Positions 11,319-22,582 of a stretch of 64,000 nt of DNA are shown here, piece by piece (the stretch's first letter is position 1; each line of letters starts with the position of its first letter). Both the position numbers and the translations under genes were made by a program. Source of the DNA: Cryptomeria japonica (taxonomy: Eukaryota; Streptophyta; Pinopsida; Cupressales; Cupressaceae); NCBI RefSeq assembly GCF_030272615.1, contig NC_081414.1, positions 234,470,733 through 234,534,732 of the forward strand. Direction: 5' to 3'. The notes below the pieces were generated by a model, which was not told the origin of the DNA, made no database searches, and saw nothing but the letters and a program-made list of their open reading frames with translations.

Positions 11319-11427
11319 TTGGATATCTTTATCTTATCAAGTGGTTTTATTTTATTGGCCCATGAGGAGTTGAGAATAAATGAGTACATTATTTGTTGAA
11401 AAATAATAGTGAGTGTGGCTAGAGTTG

Positions 11428-11555
11428 GGTTGAATTTTATAAAACATGGCAATGGTCATTATATTTAATAAGGAAATCTTAATTATATTAGTTTTATTTG
11501 TTTAAACATACCTTTTGACTACTGTAGGTTGAATTTTATCGAACATGGTAATGGC
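11428..11555. repeat. Tandem-duplicated target of the gypsy insertion; left target duplication
   Basis: GGTTGAATTTTAT with a downstream AACATGGCAATGG-like stretch occurs at 11428 and again at 11528. The second unit stops at ATGGC (11551-11555) and resumes with ATGGC at 26566-26570, continuing with CATCATATTTATTAAGG as in the first unit. This shows that the gypsy element sits inside the second copy of a unit of about 100 bp, and that ATGGC is the 5-bp target duplication. Confidence 0.8.
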
Positions 11556-12793
11556 TATTGGACCTCGCAATTGGAATAGTAACTGGGTTCTAATACCTTA
11601 GCTTAGGGATTGGACATCCTTACTGAGTAGCAACCTTTCTTATGGAAAAGATTCATTTACTTTATTGACCAGTGTCGTGAACTTGAAATGGGTCGGCCTT
11701 GTATGTTCACTAAGATCAAGTTGAAGCCATTATATCTTACTGGATGAAAAGGAAAGTTTCCAAAAGAAATATGAAGAATCACAATGACTTAATAAATTAG
11801 CAAAACTCACAATTGAAAACAACTTAAGCAACTGCTACTAATGACAATGCTCTAGTTAGTGGACAAAAACTACTATATCTTCTTTGGCTGCAGGAACATA
11901 CATAGGAATTGTTTCTAGTGGTTGTAGGAACAATCGAACACCAAAACACCAACTATAATGAAATGGAAATTAACTAAAAATTACATAGGAACTACTCACC
12001 AAGTGGGCCCCCTTGAGTGAGTATGTCCAAAACTCAAATAACAATCGATAAACTCATAATACCATCATCTTCATATTATTCATTTCAAGTTGATTTCAGT
12101 ACACATAAGTTTGAAAACCAGAATACTACTAAATCTATGGTTGCACTGTCTACCCCTATGAGGAAGTAGAGACCTTTATTTATAATAAAAACTTATAAAA
12201 AACTTTCAACTGATCAGCCCATGTCCCAAAGTAATAGGTGTATAGGATTTATTACATTAAAAGAAGAAGTCAGCACATAAATGTAGAACAAACAAATGTC
12301 CTACTATTGACAAAAGATAGTGAAACCTCTTTTGCTAGATTCATGCTTCATCAGGAACAATCATGAATGCTCCACTAATTGCTCTGTTGAGGAAGTGGTC
12401 AATTGGTTATGGACTCCTTCAATGCTACTCCACTTTGATTGGGTCTACATCCATCGGCATGAAGATGTGTCTCCTTAACTGCCAACTAGTAATCTTCTCA
12501 TCTTGGTTGTTCCTGCATCATGGCTTTAATGTGCACAAAAGAATGTGTATCCATTGATGCTAACATAACATAAATTAAACCATATTTTAAAATTAATTCA
12601 AATAATTTGCATAGTTTGATTGTATAAAGATCATCAGTTAACAACGTTAGGTCTAGGATAAATCAGGTCTAATAATACCAAAAATACATCAACCAAGGAA
12701 GTTCTGTGACATAAACATTGTTCAAACATATGACCAAAGCAAGATTTTTTACGACAATATCTGACAAAATAGAGACATTATTTTAGCTCATCA
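11556..12793 (-). repeat. 3' LTR (1238 bp) of gypsy element
   Basis: Plus-strand ends are TATTGG (a mutated TGTTGG) at 11556 and CTCATCA at 12793. It is the same length as its partner at 25328-26565 and aligns along its whole length, with scattered substitutions and no large gap. Confidence 0.9.
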
Positions 12794-12804
12794 TCGCCCC
12801 CCAA
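12794..12804 (-). promoter_or_regulatory. Polypurine tract of gypsy element
   Basis: The minus strand reads GATTGGGGGGCGA directly before the 3' LTR start TGATGAGC, the expected plus-strand primer position. Confidence 0.75.
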
Positions 12805-12952
12805 TCTAGCTTCTTGTTGGTCCTCCAGCAATAGGAAAGTTCCTAATTCTAGCATTAACTCTGGAATCCCCAGGGCTAACCTGTCCATTGCCTCCTATAG
12901 CCAAGATCCAATAGAATCCTTTCATCTTTTCCAACCATGTCCAACTAGAGTG

Positions 12953-15142
12953 CTATGGTCCTTCATCATAAGGTGGATCAATATCCTTGCATCCCATCAA
13001 TGGCCATAGAAGAATGGGTAGCTGAAAGCTAAGCGGCAAAAAATATCTTCCTTTTGTTCTACCCAAATGTATATATTTGGGTGCCCACCTTATTGTTGCA
13101 TGATAGTTTGGTAAGGAATGTGGCTCAGAATATTTCAATTCATCAGGTAAACTATTCCAATGCTGCACTAAATATCCAATTGCCACCTAACACTCAATCG
13201 TAGCCATCTGCTCATAATATTTGAATGCTTCTTCTCTCAAGAGAAGAATGTTAGCTCCATAATCTTATTTATACAAAATTTTGTGGCAGACATAATAAAG
13301 CCTCATTGGATTCTTGGATTCAGCTCTCAATACAAGTGGGAGGTCAAGTTCCTCCTTCTTGTGTACCCTAGACTGTTCTCCTCGAGCAATTTCATTTTGA
13401 ATCCATGACACGAGAGCCCTTATTTGAATATCTCCAATGTAGAGCAGGGGATTCCAATCAATATCATTAGGGACAACATAATTATGTAAATAAAACTCAC
13501 AAAGCATATTTTTTATGGCTTCAGGAGATGTTTGATAAACATGGTAAAACTCCTGAGGTGTTTCTAAAGGACTTAAGTCCCTAACAATTCTCATCAATTG
13601 GAAACAAATATGTTGCTCTTTCAATTACAGGGAGTATACTCGAGGTGGTTCCCTACACTGCATTAGTTGTGGTATCATAGTGGCTATTGTTTCCACTTTG
13701 TTCTTTAGTTGAGCAATTTCCTCATCTTTTTCTTTAGTCACCTTCTTTTGTTGATCTATAATTTTCTGCATTTGTGCTTTCTATAACTCCCATTCCTTGT
13801 AGAAGGCAAGAGCAGCAACATTACTAGTAAGAAAAGAGGGTGGGCTATAAACTCTTGCTCTAGGTTTCAACTTTTCAACTCCACCTTCTATGTTAACAAT
13901 TTGTTCTATAGCAGAGGCCAAGTTGTCAAGCCTACCCAATCTCACACCTTCCTGCAGCTTCACAGGTGAGGTAAGTGGAATAACATCCCGGCTAGGACTA
14001 CTTGGTTCTTGCTCTAGGGAGTCAACAAGAATATTGGCACTTGGCTTCTCTAATTTCTTTATATTTTTAGGCTTCCTTTGGAGCCTATGGCTTCTTCTCA
14101 AAGGCATTTCTTAAGTGGCTTCAGGACTGTTTTCTGTTTCCAACTCTTTAGGTGTTTCTGCAGCTCCTGTGGTGGCTACAGGAGAACTTTCTTCAGTAAT
14201 TTTTCTTTTCTTTGTGACAGGAGAGGCTGGATCAATAATTTTTTCCTTCTCCTTCTTTTTTGTGTCACTTTTCTTCTCCTTACCTTTCTCCCTCCATGCA
14301 GTGGCCCTAGTTCTCATCGGGGTTTATGATGGGATCCCTATCGAGGCTTCTGCTGACTCTGTCAAGGTTTCTTTCAGTGGGGATTCCTCTGCTGCAAGAG
14401 GTTCTTGAACAGGTGACATTCTAGAGGATGAGGGCTCAGTGGCAGGGCCAGGTCTTCCCAATTTTTTCCCTTCTTGAGACAGGGGCTGTTCTATTGGACC
14501 CACGTTATTAAACCTTCTAACCCTTATAAATTCATCCTAGGTCATTTGGGAAACATCTGTCAAGGACCTCTCTACCAATAATTTAATCAAACAATGGTGA
14601 GTAAGGGAGTGAGGCCTACCTTTTTGTGTCTTTGTTTCACTAATGGAAAGAATATTATACAACACATTTAGAACATTCATTCTCCTTCCATGACACAGAA
14701 GACTCGGAAGCTTAAAATGGTGGGAATGCAGGCATGAGTACCTCCCTTCACAAGTCAAATACTTCATGATATAAAATGCTACTTCTTTCCATTTAGAAGG
14801 GATTCTCGTCTGATCCCCTGCTTATCTATTACCAAAGGTGAGTCATTTGGTTACGTGAATTATGCCCTCACACTTCATGTGTCTTTTGTTTCAAGGTATC
14901 TCTTCGTCGACTAGCAATCATGTTACTTTTGCAATCCACTCCTCCATTGCAATAACTCTCAACCCTTTCACTTGAGCTTCCCCATCAGAAAATGTGCAAG
15001 TGAATTCTCTTGCAATATCCTCATTAACCTTAGTTAACATAAGAAAATAATATATCCAACCACAGTTGCAGAATTCAAGTTTGCAAACCTGATCTTGCAG
15101 AAGGACATCATGCACTGTAGATTCATGGTGAACGTGGACCAC
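12953..15142 (-). pseudogene. 3' accessory frame of gypsy element (about 730 codons), function unknown
   Basis: Six open blocks (15142-14918, 14767-14537, 14317-14111, 14107-13781, 13624-13265, 13186-12953) all share one reading frame, so this was a single protein downstream of integrase, broken by stops but not by frameshifts. N-terminal block: DGEAQVKGLRVIAMEEWIAK then VT, followed by a TGA. Next: LPSLLCHGRRMNVLNVLYN. Middle: Lys-rich, NLS-like KKKEKEK, VTKKRK and LRRSHRLQRKPKN with Pro/Ser-rich linkers. Then a coiled-coil-prone QKKVTKEKDEEIAQLKNKV, and a C-terminal block with PETPQEF-like and WNPLLYIGDIQIRAL. No signal peptide or transmembrane segment is obvious, so I see no support for an envelope protein. 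The layout resembles ORF2 of the pol-less elements N1 and C. Confidence 0.65.
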
Positions 15143-15880
15143 CCATTACCTCATTGGAATTAACAACACACCATTGTATAAGTATGCCCAATTTCACCTA
15201 AAACTTTGCAAATTCTCAAAAGGAAATATACCCTATTTGCAAACAACCCCACTACAACTCAATTTTTTTTTAAATAACTCAAGGCACGTAAAAAAATAGT
15301 GGTAGTAGGAGGTATAAAAGAGCACAAAATATCACATCAATTTGTAATGATTTTAAATTTAAACTTTTATGTGATATGACATCTTCATTCAAGATCACAT
15401 AAAAATAATTCACTATTGTACTTCCCCCCCAACCCAAGGCTTGGTATGTGTCCACACATGTAGAGGGTGACTAAGAGATTTACTATGCAAATATCATTAT
15501 GATATAAAATATGGTTTAATAAATGCATGCAACAAAAATGAATACACATAGTGTACCTGTTATTGTTCCATAATGACAACAGTTGGAAAAATCCATCATT
15601 TATAAAGTGTATCTATTATGCACGACAAGTGAGGTGGAGAAATGAATGGGGAAAGTGGAATGCTATGAAAGAGTGATAGGCGAGTACGGAAATAAAAAAT
15701 TTATTAGTGAAGAAGGGTACTTCCATGGGATATGGAAGCATTTATTATGAGTTAATGCAACAAGAAATCAGGAAGAAGGTGGGACTACAAGTCCCCCCAC
15801 ATTTGCTGCATGAATCTCAGTAGCTACTTGAGCTATGAATTTTGAAGGAACTTCTCTTTGTAAATAGGCTTATGATAGAG
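15143..15880 (-). other. Spacer between integrase and accessory frame
   Basis: No frame with recognised motifs. It contains a short C run near 15424 and AT-rich stretches. It probably holds the untranslated leader of the accessory frame. Confidence 0.4.
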
Positions 15881-16920
15881 GCACAGTCGATGTCAATTTA
15901 CTAATAACTTTAATTTGACATGATCAATAGTAGCCAGTTGTACTACACCATTTGGAAATGTTTCAATCACTTCATAGGGCCCTAACCACCGCGTCTGGAG
16001 TTTCCCCAAATTATCCTTATACCTAAAGTCATACAGAAGAGCCTAGTCTCTTGGTTTGCATGATTTGTCTTTAATATATTTATCATGCCATTTCATGTGT
16101 TGATTCTGAATTATTTCCATGTGTTGCAGGGAAGACTTCCTAATTTCATCTAAGGCATTAAGTTGCAAGAGTCTATCACATTGCATTGCAGAGAGTCATA
16201 TCTAATTCTATGGTTGTTCAAAGTATCTTATGCTCAAACTCCACAAGCATCATAACCATTTTCCCATTTACCATCTCAAAGGGTGTAAAGCCTGTAGTTG
16301 TCTTCCATGTAGTCCTATATGCCCAAACTGCTTCTAACAACCTACTAGACCAATCCATCCAATGGAGGGCTACTATTTTGGTCAGTATAAACTCAATCTC
16401 TCTTTTGGTGATTTCAACTTGTCCATTTGCTTGAGGATGGTAGGGGATTGATTTCCTATTCCTTATATTATACTCATTGACTAAAGTTGTAATCAAAGTG
16501 GAAGTAATATTGTGCCCCTTGATCAGTCACAATCTCCCACGAAACTCCATATCTTGTAAATATTTCCTCATTCAAAAATTTTGCTACCTTGCTATCTCTA
16601 GCATTTTTGAATGGTTTTACCTCAACCCATTTTGTGATATAGTGGGTACACACAAAGATGTATGATCTACCATTTGAGTGTGGATCAATAGGTCCAACAA
16701 AATATAATCCCCATTTGTCAAATGGTGTAACAACCACCTGTGGATGCAAAGGCATCTCATCCAATCTAGTGGATTTGCCCATCCTCTGACATCTATCACA
16801 TTTTTTGGTGTACCTAACTGCATCTTTATGCAAAGTTGGCCAATAATAACCTATATTCAAGATCTTTATAGATATTATCTTGGCAAAAAAGTGTCACCCA
16901 CAAGGCTCATCATGATAGGC
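15881..16920 (-). pseudogene. Gypsy integrase
   Basis: Joins element DNA to the chromosome. Order on the minus strand: an HHCC zinc-binding part with HDEPCG, IGYYWPTLHKDAVRY and CDRCQRMGKSTR (16915-16770); the catalytic core with GPIDPHSNGRSYIFVCTHYI and WEIVTDQGAQYYF; then YHPQANGQVEITKREIEFIL; and the C-terminal FRYKDNLGKLQTRWLGPYEV near 15945-16035. The first catalytic Asp (usually in GIDFxGP) appears as Tyr in WGLYFVGP. The second Asp (VTDQG) and the Glu (NGQVE) are kept. A frameshift near 16480 separates the core halves. No chromodomain is visible. Confidence 0.9.
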
Positions 16921-18467
16921 ATGAAAAATGTTATAAGTTTCATCTTCTCGATCACACCTTCTCATAACTTGATCTGGTCCTATATAGAATAAGCAATCTT
17001 CTATCCATGAAAAATTGAAGCTCTTCTCTACAAGTAACCTTCTTTCCTTGGGTGAAAATGAGGAGGAATTTCAATAGCTGTTAGGTAGTTAGCTATGTCA
17101 TCATACCATGGAGTGTGTACATTGATTGAAAAAAAAATGCTCATCTGGAAAGGAATCCTTAATGGTTATAGTGTCATCCTTTGTCCATAGTCTGGACAAA
17201 AAATATGCCACTACATTTGCTTTACCTCACTTGTCTATGATTTTAATATCAAACTCCTACATAAGAAACAACCATCATGGCAATATTCCTAAAATGGACC
17301 TTTTATTCATAAGGAACTTGATGGATGCATGATCAGTGTGCACAAATATATGATAGCCAATGATGTAGTGTCTGAACTTGTTGAGAGCATAGATAACAAC
17401 TAACATTTTATTCTCTATAATAGTATAGTTTAGCTTAGGTCCCTACAATTTTTTGCTCATATAATAAATTGCATTCTCTAGAGTTCCTTGTTTATGTCCC
17501 AAGACTGCTCCAATTGCAAAATCAGATGCATCAGTGTGAATGTGGAAAGGGAGAGACCAATCAGGTCCTTTGAGCAACGAATCTTTGGTTAAAGCTTCTT
17601 TGAGTTTGGAAAATGCATCTTCACATGCTGGTGTCCATTCAAACTCAACATCCTTTGTCAAAAGAGAATACAAAGGACCTGCCATCTTACTAAAGTCCTT
17701 TATAAATCTTCTATAGTACCTTGCTTGGCCTAAGAGACTCCTAACATCCTTTTGTTTTGTAGGGACAGAGAGGTTTATTATTACCTCAATCTTGGCGGGG
17801 TCGACTTGAATTCCTGCTTGAGAAATACGATGCCCTAATACTATCCCTTCTTGCATCACCATGAAGCATTTTTCACTATTTAGGGATAAATTATGATCCT
17901 CACACCGCTCCAACACTTTTCAAATATTTTGCAATGCTTCCTCAAAACTAATTCTATAAGCAGTGAGGTCATCCATATAGATTTCCATGCAATCATGGGC
18001 AATATTTGAAAAGATACTGAGGATCGCCCTTTGAAAGCTTGCAAGAGCATTACACAAACCAAATAAAAGAACTGAATAGGCATACATTCCCCAAGGCTAG
18101 GTGAAGGTTGTCTTTTCCTGATCTTCTGGAGAAATTCTAATCTGATTATAACCACTAAACCCATCCAAAAATGAGAAGTATTGTATTCCTGCTAAAGAAT
18201 CCAGCACCTGATCAATGAAAGGAAGTGATAAATGATCCTTTTTAGTGGTAGTGTTGAGCTCCCTATAGTATACACAAACTCTCCATTTACCTCCCTTCTT
18301 AGGAACTATGACCAGAGGAGATACCCATAAACTATCTGAAATAGGATAAATAAACCCTAAATTGAGAAACTTTTGCAATTCCTCCTTGCCTATTTCCCTT
18401 AATGCGAGATTGATCCTTCACTGAGGTTGTCTAACTAGCTTACAATCTTCTCTAATCAAAATCCTAT
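16921..18467 (-). pseudogene. Gypsy reverse transcriptase and RNase H
   Basis: RT motifs in order from 18470: CKLVRQPQ, FIYPISDSLWVSPLVIVPKKG, RVCVYYRELN, SFLDGFSGYNQI, LLFGLCNALASFQRA, the catalytic box YMDDLTAY (17968-17979) with both aspartates, LSLNSEKCFMV and VLGHRIS. RNase H follows with FHIHTDASDFAIGAVLG, IYYMSKKL, YALNKFRHYIIG and HTDHASIKFLM. The frame is single from 18470 to 17443, with stops at 18097, 17917 and 17443; the last is consistent with Gln>TAG. Upstream, coding is split by a solo LTR, but FAWDYHDMKGLDPKF at about 19720-19765 is the same protein. Confidence 0.92.
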
Positions 18468-18472
18468 GGGTG

Positions 18473-19715
18473 TGTAAAGCGGAAAAATCGAACCCTAGTC
18501 ATCCTCCTCTCCCCAACTCCAAGGAGAGAGAAGGGAGAGTCACTAGGGTTGATGGTTTTCACTTAGGAGGGACTTTACATTCAAAAGAGGGGTTGAAACC
18601 CACAAGATCCAATCCCACGCAATGCAAGATTGGATTCTAAGGGTTGTCATAGCAAGGATACCCTCCTTTGTAAAGAATGTAGATAGAAAGATTAAGCTAA
18701 GAGTACATAGAAAGTGAGAAAGATTCACTTATAAACTGAGCTAGGGATATGATATGAAGCTGCAGACCTGGAATTAGCAGTAAAATGTCAAAACGGTGCT
18801 GTCCTGCATATTTGAGCAAAAGTTGACGGGACGATGGCGCCCGGCGTGCACACGGTCCTCTGAAAAATCCGCGAAACGAAGGGGGATCTGTTCGTCTCTG
18901 CACAAGGATTCCAGATCTTCAATTTCAGCCGCGTACCTGCAACCTACACACAGAAAAGCGAAGACGATTGGGGGGTTAGGGATTAGGGGTTTGCCCTTAG
19001 GTCAAACCCCAGTTTTGGAATTAACCAAGAAATGAGAAATGCTGTAAATGTAATGTAAAACAAGTACTAATACCTTGTTGTAAGGATGTTTGTATCCTTA
19101 TATGCGAAGGTATAGATGTTGTTGTATGTTGTATGTTGTATGTTGTAGTATGTGATCTCCTCTTCAATGGTTGAATCCTTGTCTTGAATGCAACACTTAG
19201 CCTTGAATGGAGACTTAGAATGATCAATTGCTTGAAGGAATGCTTGAATGCTTGAATGCTTGAATGTTTGAATATCGTTTCCACCTTTTTTTCATCCTCT
19301 CCAAAATGAGAGAGGAAAAGTAGTTTATATACTTGCCAATTAGGGTTAAAAGACTGATTTTCCCGACCTTAGGCTGACCAGGAAATGTTATTTTCCAATT
19401 TGCAAACAAAAAGGCCCGAAGTCCCATAGGAGACCGGGCCCAAAATAGGGCCAGGGACCAGGGCGTTGGGCGCCATGGTCCTGGGGGACCAGGGCGCTGG
19501 GTGCCCTGGTCCTGAAGGACCAGGGCACTGGGCGCTCTGGTCCCACCTCCCAGGACAATGGGGTGCAAGGAGGATCAAGCCAGGGTGCTGGAAAAATGCA
19601 GTTTTTGGTGTCGTGAGCAAGTTTCGGGGTCTCCATTCAGGTTTAGTGTTGCGTCGCCATCGTGAAGACCCAAATGCAGTCGAAATTGCAAGTGTCGCAA
19701 TTTTAGGATGCTACA
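18473..19715 (-). repeat. Solo LTR (1243 bp) of family B inside gypsy pol
   Basis: Plus-strand ends are TGTAAAGC and GATGCTACA, flanked by the 5-bp duplication GGGTG (18468-18472, 19716-19720). On the minus strand it begins TGTAGCATCCTAAAATTG, matching TGTAGTGTCATAAAATTG at 29195 and 42285, and both share a later TTTCG...GGATTTTTC block. It is therefore a lone LTR of the family-B retrotransposon. Removing it rejoins the pol frame at the HRI motif of the RT N-terminus. It is more GC-rich than its surroundings. Confidence 0.88.
19437..19562. repeat. GC-rich minisatellite inside solo LTR
   Basis: About three units of 30-35 bp centred on GGGCGCTGGGCGCCCTGGTCC-like sequence, with GGCGCC palindromes and GGACCAGGGCGC cores. 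A diverged, AT-richer version lies at the matching place in the LTRs at 29365-29450 and 42455-42550. Confidence 0.75.
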
Positions 19716-20437
19716 GGGTGCAAAATTTAGGATCTAATCCCTTCATATCATGATAATCCCATGCAAAAGCCTATTTATGGGTCTTGAGTAGTTATATCAA
19801 AGACAATATTTGATGTGTCATTAGCTGACTATAGACATTCAAGTGTCTTCCTAGAGAAACCTCTACTTGAGCAATTGATTGAGTCTTAGACACCTCAGTT
19901 AAACAGGAGGTTTGGATTTCCTGTAGCAACAAGGTATGAAGTATATTTGTGGTTGTTAGGAGAACCCAAAAAACTAGTAGATGGAAGAAGAGTATGCAAA
20001 GGACACGATGGTAGACTAGGTAATTGTTGGGATGAACCATAATAATTTTCCACAATGTTAGAAAGTACCTTATCATCCTCCTGGAATTATATGAACAATT
20101 CCCTAGCCAACATCATAACCTGTTATGGGTCTTGAGTAGTTATGTCAAAGACAATATTTGATGTGTCATTAGCTGACTATAGATATTCAGGTATCTTCCT
20201 GGAGCAACCTCTACTTGAGCAATTCATTGAGCCTTAGACACCTCAGTTAAACAAGAGGTTTGGATTTACTACGGCAACAAGGTATGAAGTATATTTGTGG
20301 TTGTAGGAGAACCCACAAAACTGGTAGATGGAAGAAGAGTATGCAAAGGACACGATGGTAGACTAGGTAATTATTGGGTTGAACCATAATAATTTTCCAT
20401 TATGTTAGAAAGTACCTTATCATCCTCTTGGAATTCT
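19716..20437 (-). repeat. Tandem duplication in the protease-RT linker of gypsy pol
   Basis: The block from GGGTCTTGAGTAGTTAT at 19776 recurs at 20126, a period near 350 bp, with about 90% identity by eye over some 310 bp. The minus-strand coding sense (VEVSLGRHLNV then FAWDYHDM) shows that this is the linker just before RT, duplicated within the element. Confidence 0.8.
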
Positions 20438-21088
20438 AAGAATCAGGAAAAAAATGGGAAGCAGTGGGAAGAGAAAAGGAAGAAAGATGAAAGGGACTAG
20501 CAACAATGGAAGCAGGAGATGGAGGGAAAAGCTAGGAAGATGGAAGCTTAGATTGATAATCTGGAGGAAGGAAAAAATGCTGTGAAAAACCTGTTGGTTA
20601 TGATTCTAGATATCTTGATAGCTATTACTAAGAACCTAAAGGAAATCTCTAAGGTCCTTGAAAGCTCCAGCACTCCCAAACCTATCGTGGACCTTGATAT
20701 TGATGAAGATGCCATCGAGACTGGGACTGTGGAAAGTGCTCCTAGTGGAGCGGCAAAGAGAACTAGGGCAAGCATGAAGAAAGTTGATGTGACCTCTTCT
20801 AAGGAAATCCCTAAACTTAGGGATAATATTAAAAAATTGTATGGGATTAGCAGAAATCTGGCTAGTGCCTTGAAAAACATTAAGTAGTTCCTTTTCTTTT
20901 TTTTTTCTATTTTGGCTGGTCGTTGCTGATTCTATGGGGCTTTTTTGTTGGATTATTCTAGTTTCTTTGCTGGTTTTTTAGCTGTTTGTTCCTTCTTGTT
21001 TCTTAATGCTCTATTGTCTTAAGGATCTTTTGTAAAGGGTTTCAGGGTCCCTTCAAAACCTGCTTTTACTGTAATCAAAAACATCATA
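20438..21088 (+). mobile_element. Retroposon-like insert with a short coding frame and T-rich 3' tail
   Basis: Plus-strand insert that interrupts the second linker copy; host sequence AACATCATAACCT resumes at its right edge. It carries a Lys/Glu-rich frame that becomes open at 20582-20887 (LLVMILDILIAITKNLKEIS, TRASMKKVDVTSSKE, LRDNIKKLYGISRN, then TAG). This is followed by a roughly 180-bp T-rich untranslated region with GGGCTTTTTTGTTGG and an end of TTTTACTGTAATCAAAAACA, the style of plant LINE 3' ends. No RT motif is present. It could be the 3' end of a LINE-mobilised transcript. About 20 bp of target seem to be lost, and no clear target duplication is seen. Confidence 0.5.
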
Positions 21089-21090
21089 AC

Positions 21091-21807
21091 CTATTGAACA
21101 AAATTGAGTTCCTCTACTTCTTCTCCTACATCTGGCCACACTATTTGCTCTTGATCAAGTTGAGTTTGTGCAAGAGAATAAAGTGCAAGTGTCTTAGTGG
21201 TGATACCATCTGAAATTGTCAAATCCCCTGATCTACACCCTATGTATGTATCAATTGTAGCAAGCCAAGGCCTTCCCAAAATAATTGGATATCCTCCCAA
21301 TGTTTCTTTAGGAGAGAGTATCATAAAGTCAACTGATATTCCCAAGAGTGTAAGGTGACAATAATATCCTCAACCATCCCATTAGGTCAGACAGTAGAAC
21401 TATCTGCAAGCCGTAGGATTGTTGGGGTGGACCTAAGACTAGTAATACTGAGTTGCTGCATGACATCCTTGGTCATAATATTTAGAGCTACTCCTAAATC
21501 TATCAGGGTATTATTAATTTGAGTTCCATTGATAACCACTTTCACAATAGGATTGTTAGGGTCAACATACTTAGGGATAGTAACTTTTCCTAACATAATA
21601 TCAGCCAATTGCCACATTACATGGATTGTTTGTGGATCCTTTTTTCTTTCGTCTAGGTTTCTTTAGACATGCCTCCTTAATAGCTTTTCCATATATGGGA
21701 ATATCCTTAATAGCTTGGAATAGTGGAATCTTTACACATATATGTTTTAACTGATCAATGAGATCAAAAGCTATGTCATCTTGTTGTCTAGTCACTTCTA
21801 CCTGCAA
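21091..21807 (-). pseudogene. Gypsy aspartic protease (Athila/Tat type)
   Basis: Minus-strand order: KKPRRKKKGSTN, MWQLADIMLGKVTIPKYVD, NNTLIDLGVALNIMT, STPTILRLADSS, then LLGISVDFMILSPKETLGGY, ILGRPWLATIDTYIG. The active site reads DLG rather than DTG or DSG; DLGASxN is usual in plant Athila/Tat proteases, here degraded to DLGVALN. The block changes frame near 21600 and 21350. A Lys/Arg-rich tract precedes it, as in related Gag-Pol proteins. Confidence 0.87.
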
Positions 21808-22577
21808 TTGTTGAGGAAATGGGGGTGTTCTAACAGGTGTGCCTAAAGTTTCATATTGAAGTACCTATTTAGGATCTGCATGCTACTCAAGTATAGTATC
21901 TTGTGCGATTTCCTCTGATGGTAATTCAGTTATAACTTGAGGAGATGGGGTAGGTAAAGTTGTTCTTGACCGCAAGTGAATGTCGCTTACACTGAGAGAG
22001 TATGTATGGTATTGATTAGGATCAATTGAATAAACTTGTTTCTATTTTGGAGGTTTATTATTAGGATTTGGCACAAGCTAAGTTGGTAATTGAGTGAACT
22101 TAGGTGGAGTAGCATTAGCATCTAGTGGCATTAAGGCTAGTTGTTGGGACTGTTGTGGTGGTTGCAAGAAACCAGAGGGTTGATTTGGCCATTCATGACC
22201 TCCCCTCCATTGAGGTGACTGTTGCCAGTTACGCTTGGATGGTTGATAAGGACCCTAAGGTTGTGGCCAATTCCCTTGTGGTTGTTGCCACTGAAAGGAA
22301 GGATTTTGATAACTGGGCCAAGAATTTAGGGAATTATTCCAAGACGGGTATATAGTTCCCAAAGTTTTGGGAGTATGGAGGTTACCACTGATTATTTTGT
22401 GCATAAGAATTCATATAAGGACCAGAAAAAGATAATAGATATTTTGACATACCTTGTCTTGGGGGCCATGGCCTTCATTGTGTAACATAGAAGAGTTTCT
22501 CATCATCTCCATAAATTGGCTTGAAATCTGAAGGGGCTTGGTGATAGGGTTTACCTAGCTTGCTCACACTTCACCTA
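21808..22577 (-). pseudogene. Gypsy Gag C-terminal Gln/Pro-rich region
   Basis: Minus-strand translation gives SWPSYQNPSFQWQQPQGNW, SPQWRGGHEWPNQPSG and LQPPQQSQQLALMPLD, then a Thr/Pro-rich linker to the protease. Several TAG/TGA stops. Gln/Pro-rich tails of this kind follow the capsid region in Athila/Tat Gag. No intact CCHC knuckle is seen. Confidence 0.6.
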
Positions 22578-22582
22578 GTTGG

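Noticed and set aside
11231-11452. Open frame of Val-Cys repeats on the minus strand
   Set aside because: It is the translation of the (CA)n microsatellite.
12953-15142. Envelope protein of an Athila-like element
   Set aside because: No signal peptide, no transmembrane segment and no cleavage site seen; composition is basic and coiled-coil.
19224-19753. Gly/Pro-rich frames on both strands near 19.4 kb
   Set aside because: They arise from the GC-rich minisatellite in a solo LTR, have no start context and are not conserved between LTR copies.
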